Origin: Xylaria sp. FL1777
Taxonomy: Eukaryota > Ascomycota > Sordariomycetes > Xylariales > Xylariaceae
NCBI GenBank assembly: GCA_022578965.1
Contig: MU400646.1
Span: 1-64,000 of the forward strand
DNA length: 64,000 nt
Direction: 5' to 3'
In this document: one piece after another, positions 1 to 12,503 of the stretch
Numbering within the stretch: position 1 is the first letter of the stretch
Layout of the letters: every line of letters begins with the position of its first letter
The notes under the pieces: generated by a model
Told to the model about the DNA's origin: nothing
The model's database searches: none
The model's input: only the letters and a program-made list of their open reading frames with translations
Made by a program: the position numbers and the translations under genes

Positions 1-1497
1 TAATTATTAATTAATTATAATAACTATATTAATATATATATTAATTTTTGCTAGTTTATTTATTTTATATAGTTTGTTTTAAACTTAAGTTTTAAATTTA
101 TTATAAAATAAATAAAATAATGTAAGCTTAAGCAATTTTAAAATTATTACTAATTATTTAAATTTTATAATATAATTTATTGCTATTTTTATTTATTTTA
201 AGCAATAAAATGCTTTTTTTGCATGTTTTACTTTTTAAATATTTTTAAATAATGCTTTTATTTAATTTTTAAATTTAATATAGTTTTTAAAAATCTTTTT
301 TGTTTTTAGCTTAAAGTTAGTTAATTTATTAACTTTTAAAAAATCTTTTAAAATAAATTAAAACTATTTTAATACTTTTTTTAATAAAAATTATAAAGTA
401 ATTATTATTTTTTGGTTTTTTTTTGTAATAATAATAAAGTATTATTTTAAATAAAGTTTAATATAAATTAAAAAAGCTTTTATATTTATAAATTTATTAT
501 AAAGCTTTAAAGCAGTAAATTTAAAACTTTTAATGTTTAATATTTTTAATATTATAAATAATTCTAATAATAAAAGTAATAATAATAATAAAAAGTTAAG
601 TTTTTTATTTTAAATTATTACTTTAAATATAGTAGTAATAAAAATAAATATTAAGTTTGCTAATAATAATATTAATATTAATTATAATATAATTACTTAT
701 TTAAAACTTTAATTTATTGTTATAATAATAGTTATTATTACTGCTTTAATTATTATAACTAATATTTATGCTAGTTTAAAAGTTATAACGCTTAATATTT
801 AAATTATTTTTTAAATTAAAACAATTAGTTTGCTTTATAATATTAATATTAATATTAGTTTTTTTTTATTATTGCTATTTAACTTTTTTTTTTTTATTAC
901 TGCTTTTTTTTTAATAAAAATAGCTAATAAAAATGCTAAAGTTTATTATTTTAATATATTATTAGTTTTAAAAGTTTTTAAGATTTTTAAATTTAATTTT
1001 TAATTTTTTGTTTTTAGTAATATAACTTAAATTTAGTTTTATTAATTATTAAGTAAAGTTTATTTACGTAATACTATTTAACATTTTTATTTTTTAAATA
1101 TTTTTTTAATATATTTTTAAAAGTTTATTTTATAAATTATTTATTATTTAATTTTTTATACTAATATTTATTTTTATATATTAAGTTTTATTAATTAAAA
1201 AGCTATTAAAATATAATAAACTTATTATATATTAATATAATAAGTTTGCTTTTAAAGTTTTAATTTATAAATAATAATAAAATTTTTAATAGTAGTTTAT
1301 TAAAAAAGTTTTTAAAATACTTTTATTACTATACATTAATAAAAGTTTTAAAAAATTAAAAGTAATAAATATATTAATGCTTAGTAGTTATAAAAAATTA
1401 ATAGCTAAAAAACTAAAACTAAATAAATAACTAAATATAAAAAATATATAATTATATAAATAAAAAAAAAATAAAAAAAGTAATAATTTTTTTTAGA
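1..1497. repeat. Extremely AT-rich, RIP-like block
   Basis: Almost the whole stretch is A and T. There is no open frame of useful length on either strand. The few remaining C and G bases sit mostly in CT, AG or GC contexts, while CA and TG are scarce and CG nearly absent. That is the pattern expected after repeat-induced point mutation, which turns CA into TA on both strands. The parent is probably a transposon, but nothing recognisable survives. The block stops abruptly at a short tandem repeat, after which base composition becomes normal. Confidence 0.85.
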
Positions 1498-1601
1498 TTA
1501 CTGCAAGTTTAGTAAGCACTAAATTATTATAAGCTTAGTAAGCCTTAGATTACTATAAGCCTAGTAAGCTTTAAATTACCGTAAGCCTAGTAAGCTAGGT
1601 A
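1498..1601. repeat. Tandem repeat, four 26-bp units
   Basis: Four consecutive 26-bp units begin at 1498, 1524, 1550 and 1576. Each starts TTA and carries the core TAAGC(C/T)TAGTAAGC or a close variant. The units differ by a few substitutions, mostly C/T and G/A. The array forms the border between the AT-only block and normal sequence. Confidence 0.85.
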
Positions 1602-2479
1602 AGTTGTTACGTAACTTCGGCTCTAGCTAGCAAAAGAAGAGGTGCAAGGTATATGTGGAGGCATCGGGCCGCTCTAAAGGCCACCCCCGTGCCAATTTCG
1701 TAACACCCGTGCATTGTGCTGTATGTTGTTCATGAACAGAAAACGTTTTATCATCCTCTTGCTTTGTGGCGTTGATTCTGTGCAACATCGACAAGTTCAT
1801 TCCAAAAACTTTAGGAACTAGGAAATATACACTATTCATCGATATCGGGCCAATACATAAAACAAAAAGACCTATATCGACCTTACGATAGCAACCCCTT
1901 AGCTAACTCTGCTGGTATTGTTGGCCCAATACAACCTCTAGCCTTTCCAGCTCTCGCCAGCCTCTTTAGCTTGTCAGAGAAGATACCCGACGGCATAACA
2001 TAATGGATGGAATGTGCGAGATCGTCATTTGGCTGACCAGATGTACGTAAGAAATGTAGAAGCTTTTCTAAATACAAGACTGGATGTCTTGTACTTCTAT
2101 ATCACATGTTGTGGTTGTTTGACTAACAATGTCAGCGTGTGGTATTTAAATAGATGTCAATTTCTAACCTTTTAGTAACTTACGCGTTGTATAGCACTAC
2201 AGCCAGTAGCGGCTTTTCAACTCTAGTTTGTAAGACAGAATTCTTAATAGTGAATTTGATATTGAATTGTGAAGAGTTACACATGCTTTGTTTGATAACC
2301 CCGGTTTCCTATCATAACATTTAGAGCTAGAAACTCTCTATCACAGTAAGAATAGAAGATTCAGAAGTAACAAGACGGCCATGACGAAGGAGGCAGAGAA
2401 GAAGAAAAGAGAAGCAAGGAAGAAACGAAAGAAGTGAAAGGAAGAAAGTGGTACATGCAAAAGCCCTATTAGAGCTAGT
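1602..2479. other. Intergenic, no gene seen
   Basis: Normal base composition. Only short open frames without splice context or recognisable similarity. I see no RNA gene here. Confidence 0.5.
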
Positions 2480-3998
2480 TCACTGAAGAGTTGGTAAAAG
2501 AACGACAAGTAAAGCCAAGTACGCTGCAAGCCCGAAAAGGACGTGGCGCATTCCATTATCGAAGGCAATAAGGGTAAAGGCAAAAACAATGGCAGCTAAG
2601 GTTATGATAAGTAAAGCAATTTCTCTTCTTGGAACTATGATGTAGAGGATGCCCACTGGTATCAACACCAAAGCGGAACTGGATATCACCATGAGGGATT
2701 TGACGAAGAGTCTGACTCGCTGTGCGCTCCAGATCCCACTTCCAAAAGGTGTATTATCGCCTTTACAAAGTCTGTTGCAGCTGAGGAACCTGACGCTTAT
2801 CTGTGTTACCGAAGATATTAGCTCTGGGGCTTTGCGTAGAAGCTCAAGTTGCACTCAGAGGTATTGAATATTGAATATAAAACAAGAACACAGGTTTAGT
2901 GATGGAGAGCAGACTAATCCTACATGACGAGAGCTAATGTGTGCCATAGGAAACGAGATAAAACCTTGAAGCAACTTACAACAGATGCTGCTTTAATGTC
3001 GATCAAGAAACTGTAAAATCGTTCGTATAGAGGGTCAGGATCAGCGTAGATAAAGTCGTCGTCCGCGCGAAGGTAGTCAAGGGCATCTGGGTCGAGACGA
3101 CTTATACTCTTTATTTTCTTGAATATTTTGCCATGGGTCTTTGCAGAAGCCCGGGGGGATTTATGTAATTCGGATTGCCAGCGGACCAGATGAACTGGAG
3201 GAGGATTAGCAAGCCAAATAGGAGATAGCACGAAAGGTATAGGAGCGGATTACAATATTTGTCCAAAATGCGCTCTATGTTTGCAATGAGATTCTCTCTC
3301 TTTGCTTCTATCCTATCTCTTTTTTGTTCGTCTTCTTCACATCCCTCATCTCCTGTTGGAATTGTAACGAGGGATAGTTGGTCGGGAGATTTGAGACAGC
3401 GCGAAATAAATTTCTCCTTGTCGAAGGGGACAGGCTGGATGCCCTTTTTGTCCGGAGTCTCGCTTTTTGTTGCATCTTCAACGTCAAGGTCCGCCAGTGC
3501 ACCAAGCAAGCACGTGAGCTTAACTTGGTAGACCAGGATAAGCCTTTGGACTAGATAATCGAAAGATCGACAGATTCTAGTGTTAGCGTACGTCGCATGG
3601 AATGCGGCGATCGAGGGGAAGCCGTGGGTAGCGATCTGCTCTATGTTAGGTTAGTAATTAACCTATGAGTATTCGTTACGAGGTCATAGTTCATACCAAC
3701 GTCGTAGCTTCCATAGAACTCGTCGTCTGCAGTCGGTTCTTCTCCGTCCGCTCGCCTATCTAGAAGTTGTCAGCTGGACAGCCTAAAGTTCGATAATAGG
3801 AGCCGGTTTACCTTCGAGTATCTGGGAATACAGACCGTCATGTCTGCATCGTTTCTGCTTTGTCACGTCATTTCCTAAATGCTGGGCTAGAAAACAACGG
3901 CTATCGCGAAGTTCTAAGGGTCTCTGAGGCACCCCTGCTTCCAAATCACTGGCCGATGTCATCGTATTTGGATTGCCCGTGCTTTGTAGTGGTATCAT
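2480..3998 (-). CDS. DUF6594 domain membrane protein, five exons
   Basis: Exons (minus strand) are 3998-3812, 3759-3697, 3640-3254, 3194-2980 and 2842-2480, giving 404 aa. The introns are 52, 56, 59 and 137 nt and all joins keep frame. The last acceptor, at 2843, is the least certain. The family signature is clear. After an acidic N-terminus comes GFPSIAAFHATYANTRICRS, the 'GYPxLAAFxAS...FRRF' start of DUF6594. A helical region follows (VYQVKLTCLLGALADLD), and the last 75 residues hold three membrane helices at about 333-354, 360-378 and 386-402. DUF6594 proteins are common in filamentous fungi and have no established biochemical role. An open frame beginning further upstream (4049) starts with TTG, so the ATG at 3998 is preferred. 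Length is normal for the family and no break is visible. Confidence 0.85.
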
Positions 3999-4246
3999 GG
4001 GCGACTTCTCCTTAAATACTAGTCGAGAACAATATGTCTGGGGAGACAATACTGTCGGGAACTGATTATAATAACGTCACTGGTCTTCGGGTACGTGCTT
4101 CTAAAAACGCCCAACCCCTGCGAACAGTACCTATAGGGATCAACAGAGCCATGATGGTACGCGATCCATGGCCGCTGACTCAAAAAAGCCTTGTCGTCAT
4201 CGTTAGGTTGAACAGAGCCCCTATACATCGGCGATAGGGTGACGAT

Positions 4247-4267
4247 GTCGACTGTCGACTGTCGACT
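4247..4267. repeat. GTCGACT x3 microsatellite
   Basis: Three perfect tandem copies of the heptamer GTCGACT. No function can be inferred. Confidence 0.9.
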
Positions 4268-7130
4268 AAAATAGGCATAAATAAAGCACTTTTAATAGAC
4301 GTATGGGAAGACCTGGTGTAGTGCGATAGGCGTAGGGCGTTTAAAGGAAACAGGCAGTGGAGTTTATATTGGGTCTTTCTGCCTCCTGCTCGTTTTGATG
4401 GCCGGCATCCCATCGCCTTATGATAAGGCAGCGAAGCAGATTCGAAAGTATGGATTTGGAAAGAGGCGCAGACGTTGGTGTCGGCATACAACATGCATGA
4501 TGTTGATCACGGTGTTGAAGCTCTAGGATCTAGCATAGAAGTAGACAGGTTCTCGGAAGTCCCTTGTACTAGGTCGAAACTCCTAACAGTAATACCTCAT
4601 TGAATACATGTGATAATACTAGCATATTTTATGAATCTAGATTGCCGATGAAATCTTTGCGATGTATAGTATACTTTCCGAGACGAGCGGCATCGGTGGG
4701 CAGAATCTTCGACTTAACGGGTGGCTGCTTTGCCGAGAGCAGAATTCCAAAACTTGGATCGGGGGCCAGAACTATTGCGCTTAAGTTGTTCGCCATCGGA
4801 ACGCCATAGATAATGGGGGCGTAGGTTCTATCTTGTTGATTAAAGGAAAGATGGCCGCAAGAAGATCGACCTTCTCGGTGCTATCAGTGAAAACATGAGG
4901 TAAAACGGTTTCAGGGCGCCAGCCTTCATCTCTAGAATTGTAGGAGTAGCTGCGGGGAGATCACTGCCGGGCATCACTTGTAGCGGTTATTTACTGATAA
5001 AACACCCACTAATTTTTCTCACGAACGGCTGCGTCTTGGACATATCGATGGAAGCAGCTTGCTAGCGAAGCCCTACATAATCTGAGGCCCAAATTGACAG
5101 CAAAGATGGCTTGACACTATGGGTGGTTGACGTCGTGTGTATTGAACAGAAGACGAAGATGATGCGAAAAACGTATAGCAGGTTACCGCAACGCGATATA
5201 CCAGCATCAATTCTACTAAATACCTACTATGTTGGCTACTGTACTGACGCTTGGTCAGCTAGCGATGTAGATTTTGCGTGGCTAAGCTCATAGGTTAGTT
5301 AAGACGGGGCCTACCAAGCTTAGGCCTAGATGTCTTACTACTATAGGATATGCGCTGAACTGTTTTGACTGAATAGCTAGGTTCTATGCCCTACCTAACT
5401 ACATAAGAAACAACGCCCGTCGGGTATGACGAAAGGGGATAGATGACCGAGAAAGCTGAGCTTCAGCACCTCCATGTATACGAAGCATTCAATGAACCAC
5501 AACTTGATGAATAGACCGTAGCCACTCAATGGGAGGTAGGGACGGAAATATGCGTACCACCCCCTTAAGTACGAAAGTGAGCATGTAAACAGAACCGTGG
5601 ATATTGGGCATATTCAGCTCTAGTGCAAAGCGACTACACAGGTTACATACTTCCCCTACCTACCTACATATGTAGTTACTTACCTCCTACCCATATGCAA
5701 GTACGCGGTTGATTCACTCGCTCCAATCGTGTATATAGATCCATCCATATGACTATGGGAGCAGGTACCTACCTATACCCTAGCCAGCCTACCTCGGTTA
5801 GATTCTCGGCACATCACTGCGTAGTCAGGAGAGAAGACAGCGATAGGGCAGTGGTGGTCAAACGAGATCGAGGAATACAAGACAGGAGATCATGGGGGTG
5901 GCGTAGCCACGACAAGCATAAATATGGCGCCCCATTGCAGATACATTCTCGTGTGCTGCCCAATGTGCTGCTGGTTTTTCTCCCCAGCAGCCCACCGAAA
6001 AAGACCTTAACCTGGGTTCTACAGAAATGAAAGTGGAGTAGAAATGCATACAGCACATCCCACTAACCGAAAACCGCTGCCATGGACGATACTTCGAGCA
6101 ATCACACCAAATCTAGCCTATGAGGCCATCACATACGCAAGACGTCACGAGGCCAAATGCAACGTATAGGATCGCATCACTGCACCTTATCGACGCATCC
6201 CCTCATGCTCGTCAGGTCATCCTAATCGACATACCCAGGTCGTCGCTGATGTGCGCTGCTGTCCTGCTGTCCTGCTGTCCCCTGCTGCTCTCCCTTGTTC
6301 TGTCTGTTCTCTCTTTCTTTACATATTGCGTGCTGGGAAACGACAAGTGGCATTGCTCACTAGAAGAGCTCGATAGCTGGACAGGTTGGGTGTTAATTAG
6401 GGATATTATAAGCCCGTAACCCCTTGAGACCTCTTCCGGTCGAGTGGACTAGCCAAAAGCACCAACCACGCTCGGGCATTGCTCTAGCCATACACCAACC
6501 CGGCTTCGACCCCAGATCAGAACGCAGATCATACTAGGCAGCATGGAAACCGCCGAGATGGTAACCTTATGGGTCTCTTCCCGCCCACCGTGCCTTGGCC
6601 CCGGCTCGGACGTCCAGCATATCCGGCCAGGAGGCTCCCCGATCGCACTACACGCCGGGTTCGTGTAACAACTCGGCTTTCCGGCCATATTCCTCTGGTC
6701 GCAGGTGTCATCCGAACACTCTATCAGTCTCGGCTAGCGGTTGAGAATGTCTAGCGACGACTGTTTACCGCCCAATACAATACTCTGTTGCTGCCCTATT
6801 ACGTCAAGCCACAGCAGCCACAATGGACAGCTTGGCCACCACACCGCATAACCGGCTCATGCTTTGCGCCTCGGGCTTGTCGAAGACCATAAGCCATTCT
6901 AACCTAATAATGGGGAATTGAAAATCGAGACTTCTCAATTGGGAAATAGGATTAACGAGCTAGCGAAAGGGCAGGCCTATAGGCGCTGGCGTCGGGAATA
7001 CCTATAGGTATAAGAATACCGTTAATAGCGAAACCAAGCTTCCGCGTCCTGGGGTTCAGGCTTGTTGCCTGACGACCTCAGTGAAGTTTAGCGCTATCGA
7101 ACCACCTGAACGGCTCGGGATTAGCCGTAG

Positions 7131-7655
7131 CTAGCAGGGTTCTGAAAGACCCCTAGCTCTTGGGGCCCAGTCTCTAATCGGCAGGCCGGGGCCGCGCTGG
7201 TGTAAACCCATGGCCGGGCAGGCGATGGGGTATAAGTCCTTAGGAGCACCCAAACCACCTAGGTACTTTGTGAAGCAGAGGTTGAGTGCTCCAACGCCAG
7301 TGTCGGCTTGCTCAAAGTATATCCATTCGACCAACAGGTCCTCGAGGTATTCCTTCTTGACTACTGCCGGCGGATTTTCCCGATCCATTCCTCTGAATGC
7401 TGCCAGTGAATTTGTCCGAGTGATTCTTCTGACTGCTATCGGTGGAATTTTGATTGGCCCAGACCACTCAAAGGTATTACCTGGGGACAGTTTAGGTATT
7501 ATTATTGGCTGTGGGGAGGATAAGCCCCGACGCTCAACAAAGATAAAAACGCGTCTTGGGCTCCAGTTGGCTCCATGTATCGTGTATGGAGGACGTGCCG
7601 CGCGAGGATGGGATAAGATACGACCATCCGCCTCATCGGGAGTGGTTCCCTTCAC
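7131..7655 (-). CDS. Uncertain open frame, 174 codons
   Basis: This is the longest minus-strand frame in the GC-richer patch. Its translation looks less random than its neighbours, for example KKEYLEDLLVEWIYFEQAD. It begins at an ATG, but I recognise no domain. A 215-codon frame on the plus strand (7210-7857) covers nearly the same bases, so at most one is real, and neither has good start or splice context. It could be a decayed gene or chance. I assign no function. Confidence 0.18.
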   Translation of the reverse strand: MKGTTPDEADGRILSHPRAARPPYTIHGANWSPRRVFIFVERRGLSSPQPIIIPKLSPGNTFEWSGPIKIPPIAVRRITRTNSLAAFRGMDRENPPAVVKKEYLEDLLVEWIYFEQADTGVGALNLCFTKYLGGLGAPKDLYPIACPAMGLHQRGPGLPIRDWAPRARGLSEPC

Positions 7656-8474
7656 TATTTCGCCGGTGCGTGTCTATGTACTATTTTGGTGTTTCTGTCA
7701 GTCCACCTTGGCGAACACGTCTCTTTGTTCTATTTCCCTATCGAATCGGGATCATGCCGAGAGTACCACAAGCTCAAACCCCTTTCGGATGATTGATGAA
7801 AAGTCCCTACCTCGTCAGTCCTCAATGGGCTCAATCATGTGTCGTATAACTGAGTAGGTCACTAGCAGCACCATACATACCCTGTTAACTCCCTAATCAT
7901 CAAGTACTCACTGCGATAGCTGCATCGCAGGTAGCCTTGACAATGCTATCTAGGTATTGATCCACTTATCAGCATCCATGGGCTTGTCCAGAATGCACAT
8001 CTGGAGGGCGACCAGACATTCACCCTGCCGTCTGGTTTTCTTTCGATCACACTGTATATTAAACGGATATACATACGTACCCACCTGTGAGTGATTTTTG
8101 AAGTATAAAAGACAGTCCTCCAGTGTTTGGTTCTCTTTCAACTATCATCAACTCCCACATTGGCTCACACGTACAATCGTCGTGGTGTCAGTCACCAGTA
8201 TAAAGGTATGGCGATATTTGTTTATTGTCACTATGGAAATTCTCCCGCCGAGTTGGCGAGAACCTATCTAAATAGCATCTAACAGTTTAGTTACCGTGCT
8301 AGTTATTGCCATTACCTACCCAACTAAACTCGTCCGCAAAAGCCTATAGAGGAATTCCATAAACCATACCATTCTCCCAAAGTGTCTCCGACCCAATCTC
8401 AGCCTCTACAATATCGCCCACTAGCCAAGCCTGTCGAGAGAACTTAGATTTTTGAAGCAATCAAATCCAACAAA

Positions 8475-8714
8475 ATGGGCCCTAGCGCGTTGCAGCCTCA
8501 CAAAAAGACACAAAACTCTAGAGCCAATCCGGGCAAGCAAGAAAAAGAGACACCGGGGAATAAGAAGCCTCAACATCCAGACCAGGACGATCAGAAAGAT
8601 GAATCTCAGCAGCCAAACCAGGACGATCAGGAAGGTGAACGCAGACGCCAAAGAAAGTATCGGAAGAGACGAAAAGGCCGGAAGGGAAAGCAACCATGGT
8701 ACTTTGGAGATTAG
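8475..8714 (+). CDS. Small basic hydrophilic protein, unknown
   Basis: A complete frame of 79 aa begins at an ATG with an A-rich context (ACAAAATGG). It is strongly biased to Q, K, D, R and P. The middle part holds a near repeat (HPDQDDQKDESQQ then PNQDDQEGERRR), encoded by near-identical CCAGGACGATCAG stretches. The C-terminus is a basic run, RRQRKYRKRRKGRKGK. I recognise no domain. It could be a small disordered nuclear or nucleolar-type protein, the last exon of something larger, or a chance low-complexity frame. Confidence 0.3.
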   Translation: MGPSALQPHKKTQNSRANPGKQEKETPGNKKPQHPDQDDQKDESQQPNQDDQEGERRRQRKYRKRRKGRKGKQPWYFGD

Positions 8715-9978
8715 TCTACTTTACGCCTTAGTTGTTGAAGCTTAATCGTAGAACATTCTTCCATTTCAAGTATCACAGAATTCGGATAATTGATGGTGTG
8801 CCCACCTCTTCAGTGCCTGAATGTACCGCTGTGCTCATGTAATCGCCAGGTACTAGACAACCAGTACCCGCTTCACTAGGGCTTTAAGTCAGGACCGGTT
8901 ACAATGTGCAACCTCTAGGTATTTTTGTGAAGTTTCCGGCAACACGGCTAGTAGCTTGGTTGATCAACTTCCACAACCCTAGGCATCTATCCATCCTGAC
9001 TTAATGCCTACCTACAGTAGCAGCCGGAGGGGAAGCCGGAGGCCGGCTGGCACTTAACAAACAACGTAATCTACTAGTCACAGGGCCTGTCTGTGCAGTG
9101 ACACATGACCTATTTCTCCTCGAACGTTCTGGCACCGGCCCGAAAAAAATTGCATATCCTCCATGGAAATACAGCTAAAATAATCAGCAATGGTATAAAC
9201 TACAGACGTTTTAATAGGCTATTGAAACTTTATCTCTACTAATGTTATCTTGTATATTACCTAGGTATTATCAAAATTTGTGCTTCTTACCATCTTGAGT
9301 AAGCTATTAAACAGGGGTGTCGTGCTGCAAGAAACAGGCTCTTTAGTAGGAATAATAAGGCCGGGCTGAGTGGGCGCAACAGCATCTCGTCTGCCCCACC
9401 AGCCCTACTACCGTATGTAGGGAGACGATCGTCAGTGGCCTCTAGGGGTTGGTGTGGGTGTCGAAGGTGTCAGAGTCGAAAATAGCTTCGTCATTTCTAA
9501 TATTATATACGCTGATCTCGATGTGTTACATGATTCCAGGGGGCGTGTGGGAACCAGTTAAGCAAAGTTGACTGCCGCAAATCCTAGGAGACCCGACAGC
9601 CAGAACTAAGGTGATCATAAGCCGCCCGGGACATTCCGTTTGGACAGAGTTTCATGCCGTCGATAGTCGGTAACCAATGTACATTTCAAATACTTGCTTA
9701 ATCTCAAAGTGATCGCTGAAGAGAAGGTTAACTGGGTAATGAGCTGTGAGCTGGAAAAAGTCCGGCTCCGACCCGGCTCCGATTAAGTTCACGGATGTTT
9801 GTGAGGATGATGAGGATGATAAGAGTGGCTTGAATATATGTAACCTCAGGATACCTAAATTAAAACCTTTATTTCCATCTCTCACCTTTCACACTAGGTT
9901 AAACCTGATGGGGAATTGGCTGCATGGGTAGTAGCTAGGTAGAATTTTTCTGGGCAAGGCAATGCGGCTCGCGGACCA

Positions 9979-10014
9979 GGGGGTCAGGGGACCAGGGGAC
10001 CGGGGGGACCAGGG
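9979..10014 (+). other. G-quadruplex-type G-run cluster
   Basis: Five runs of 5, 4, 4, 6 and 3 G's are separated by loops of 3-4 nt (TCA, ACCA, ACC, ACCA). This meets the usual G4 sequence rule. It is built from an imperfect repeat of GGGGACCA and lies in non-coding sequence. Confidence 0.75.
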
Positions 10015-12482
10015 CGGAGCGGAACGCCTCACGTCAAAGAGATTAGATGAAGGGGTATACATGGCATAGAGGGTCGTATTCAAGTTGATTGGCATGCAGG
10101 AGCTTACTTGAATAATAGTATCTACTGTTGAGACTATTATTGTCTTTCCTTTGGGGTTTGGGCTCATTCTGTCATATCTCATTTCTTATTCACTACTGTA
10201 CTACATGCATGCCGTTGTGTTATTTATATATCTAGCTTGAATGAACACGTAGACCCTATACCCACCCCTCGCCAGATCCAGTCGTAGATTCTGTGACCCA
10301 TTTTGAATCGACATGGGTTATTCAGATCGCCTCACTTATCGGGCGTAGGGTGTGAGCAACTATGTGGCACTCTGACCTTGGCCCTTCAGATGACTGTAGG
10401 CGGCAATCATTATCTCGAGCCTATGTACTCCCCAGCGTTAGTGTGTAGCCGGTTCATAACCGGAGTACAAATCTAGTCTACGATGTAACCACAGCAAGGG
10501 CTTGTTAAAATTACTGTCTAATGCCGTCAATGCTTCACTGAGTATTCTTCACAGGATATACATCTTGCGACCCTACGATTTCGGTTGAACATAGGGCGCA
10601 CCTACTCTCCAGAAATACTTGATAGGGTATCGTTGCCATTCAATACCTATGATTCATACTCACAGCTACCTTGTGCACAATTACGATGATCAGATTTTCT
10701 TTACATCGGAGAATCACAGGCGTTTCATCTCGGCCCATGTAAATAGAGGTATAGATAGACAGCCGGCAACTTTAATAAGAGTAGCGTTGCTAGAATGTTC
10801 CGCCTCGAGCCATAGATGCGTATGAAAGAATCGTCTCGAATAATTCGAGCGAGAGAAGTATGAACGGGGACCGGAAATTTGTGTGGAGGTGAAAATCCTG
10901 CAGGTAGGCAGGCTGGGCTAGGCTGCTATGTCGATCATAGGCATTGTTGCGACATAGCTCTTTTGTTACCAATACTCGGGAATGACGCACAGGTGCCATA
11001 CACCTCCTGGGGGACGTGTTTGTGAAACGTGTCGACTAGGAGATTTAACCATACATTCTCACTGTGTCGAACCCAATCATTGCGTCTCGGCTTAGGATAC
11101 TATACCAGGCCAGGGGATGGTTGACAACGGGCAAATTCAAATCCGGGGGAGAGTAGATATTCAAAATAGATCAGTGTGCGTCACACTAATGGCACTCTGT
11201 CGCTAAATAGAGAAATGTTCTAGGGATTGACCTAACGAGTTAACCCAACAACAAGCGACAAGGCGTCATAGCCGTTCCATAGCAATAAACGGAATGCCAC
11301 AGGCTTGTAACAATAAGCGATACTTCAACGTAATGCGACATTGCTAACCCGGCGACGGTGTTTATCAGGAGCCTAGTCGAATGTACCCAGTTGCTTACGT
11401 GCGTCGGCAGAACGCCCCCAATCGGCCACCTACTCCCTGTCTTTCAACAACCTCCATACACGTGACCTTTGACTTGTCCGACTACATGTCATGAAATCTA
11501 CCAGTAGTGACCTTGTTTTAAAGCGCTATAATTCTTTATATAATGATATTACGGACTCCCAGAACTTCATATTCTATCCTGTAACGGCCCCTTGGCCTTG
11601 TTGAAGATGATTAAGGACTCGGGGGTTACTGACTACCTCTCTAGCTCTTCACGCAGACCGGAGGTCTCTCACTCTAGGTACCGGGAAGTCTTTCTATTTG
11701 CTCAAGGAATAACTAAATAAATATTGACCGGCCCATTCTCTAATTCGAATTAACTTTCTCTAAGGGGCGCTGACAATAAATTAGTAGGAACATCAACATG
11801 ATCCCAACGCCGCTGGCAAAAACCTCCTTGATCCTTTTCCTGACGATCGAACGACGATGCTCAAAATATTAGCGACCCGGGCTCCAAGGCTGGAATTCCT
11901 TGTTCTCAGAGGCTTATGGGGTACGTGTCATCAGCGCTTAGACGGGAAACGAGGATCTAATGGACAGCCAACAGCCAAAACGAAGTCCTACACCAATACT
12001 AGAAGGGCCTTGCCTTAGCTTACCTCTCACATATATGTGAATATGTGAGGAAGCTCCATTGCTCGAAAATAAAATATTGATCAGAATCCTTCCTGCTTCA
12101 AGAGAGTAAGATATTCCTGACACTTGTCTCTTCTGCCCCTATTCTGCACCATTACACAGGAAAGTTGAGCTTTCAGATATCAAGAGCCCGGGAATACCCA
12201 ATACTTTGACAAACACCCCACTAGTTCCTGCTCTTCCAATTCAACATATATTTGTTTACCCACGAATCGTCCGTCAGGAGAACCCAAAGCTTCCCGGCCT
12301 CGTTCCTTCTTACTCGGCCGAAGCACTTCTACATCCTGAGACATTCGCTGTTCAATTCCCAAATTATTGCCGCGCCATACTTACTGATAGTCATTTTCTT
12401 AGTCTCATCTATCGTCTTTTTTTGCCAGGAGCGGACAATCCAGCCGATGTTGAAGGCAATATCTATAGAGAAGGGAGGCCTA

Positions 12483-12503
12483 CTTAGCCACTGAGTGGCT
12501 AAG
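12483..12503. repeat. Perfect short inverted repeat
   Basis: CTTAGCCACT and its exact reverse complement are separated by one base, a 21-nt hairpin. No flanking element is apparent. It could be a remnant of a transposon end or a protein-binding palindrome. Confidence 0.8.

Larger units (their letters stand above)
3999..8474. other. Region without a supported gene
   Basis: Open frames here are short and overlap on both strands, without coding-like composition or a family I recognise. A GC-richer patch at about 6450-7860 is the only part that might have been coding (see the entry at 7131-7655). Short TACCTA/TAGGTA strings lie around 5650-5790. Confidence 0.4.

Noticed and set aside
7210..7857. 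215-codon plus-strand open frame
   Set aside because: It overlaps a more coding-like minus-strand frame, shows no domain, and its composition looks like a shadow.
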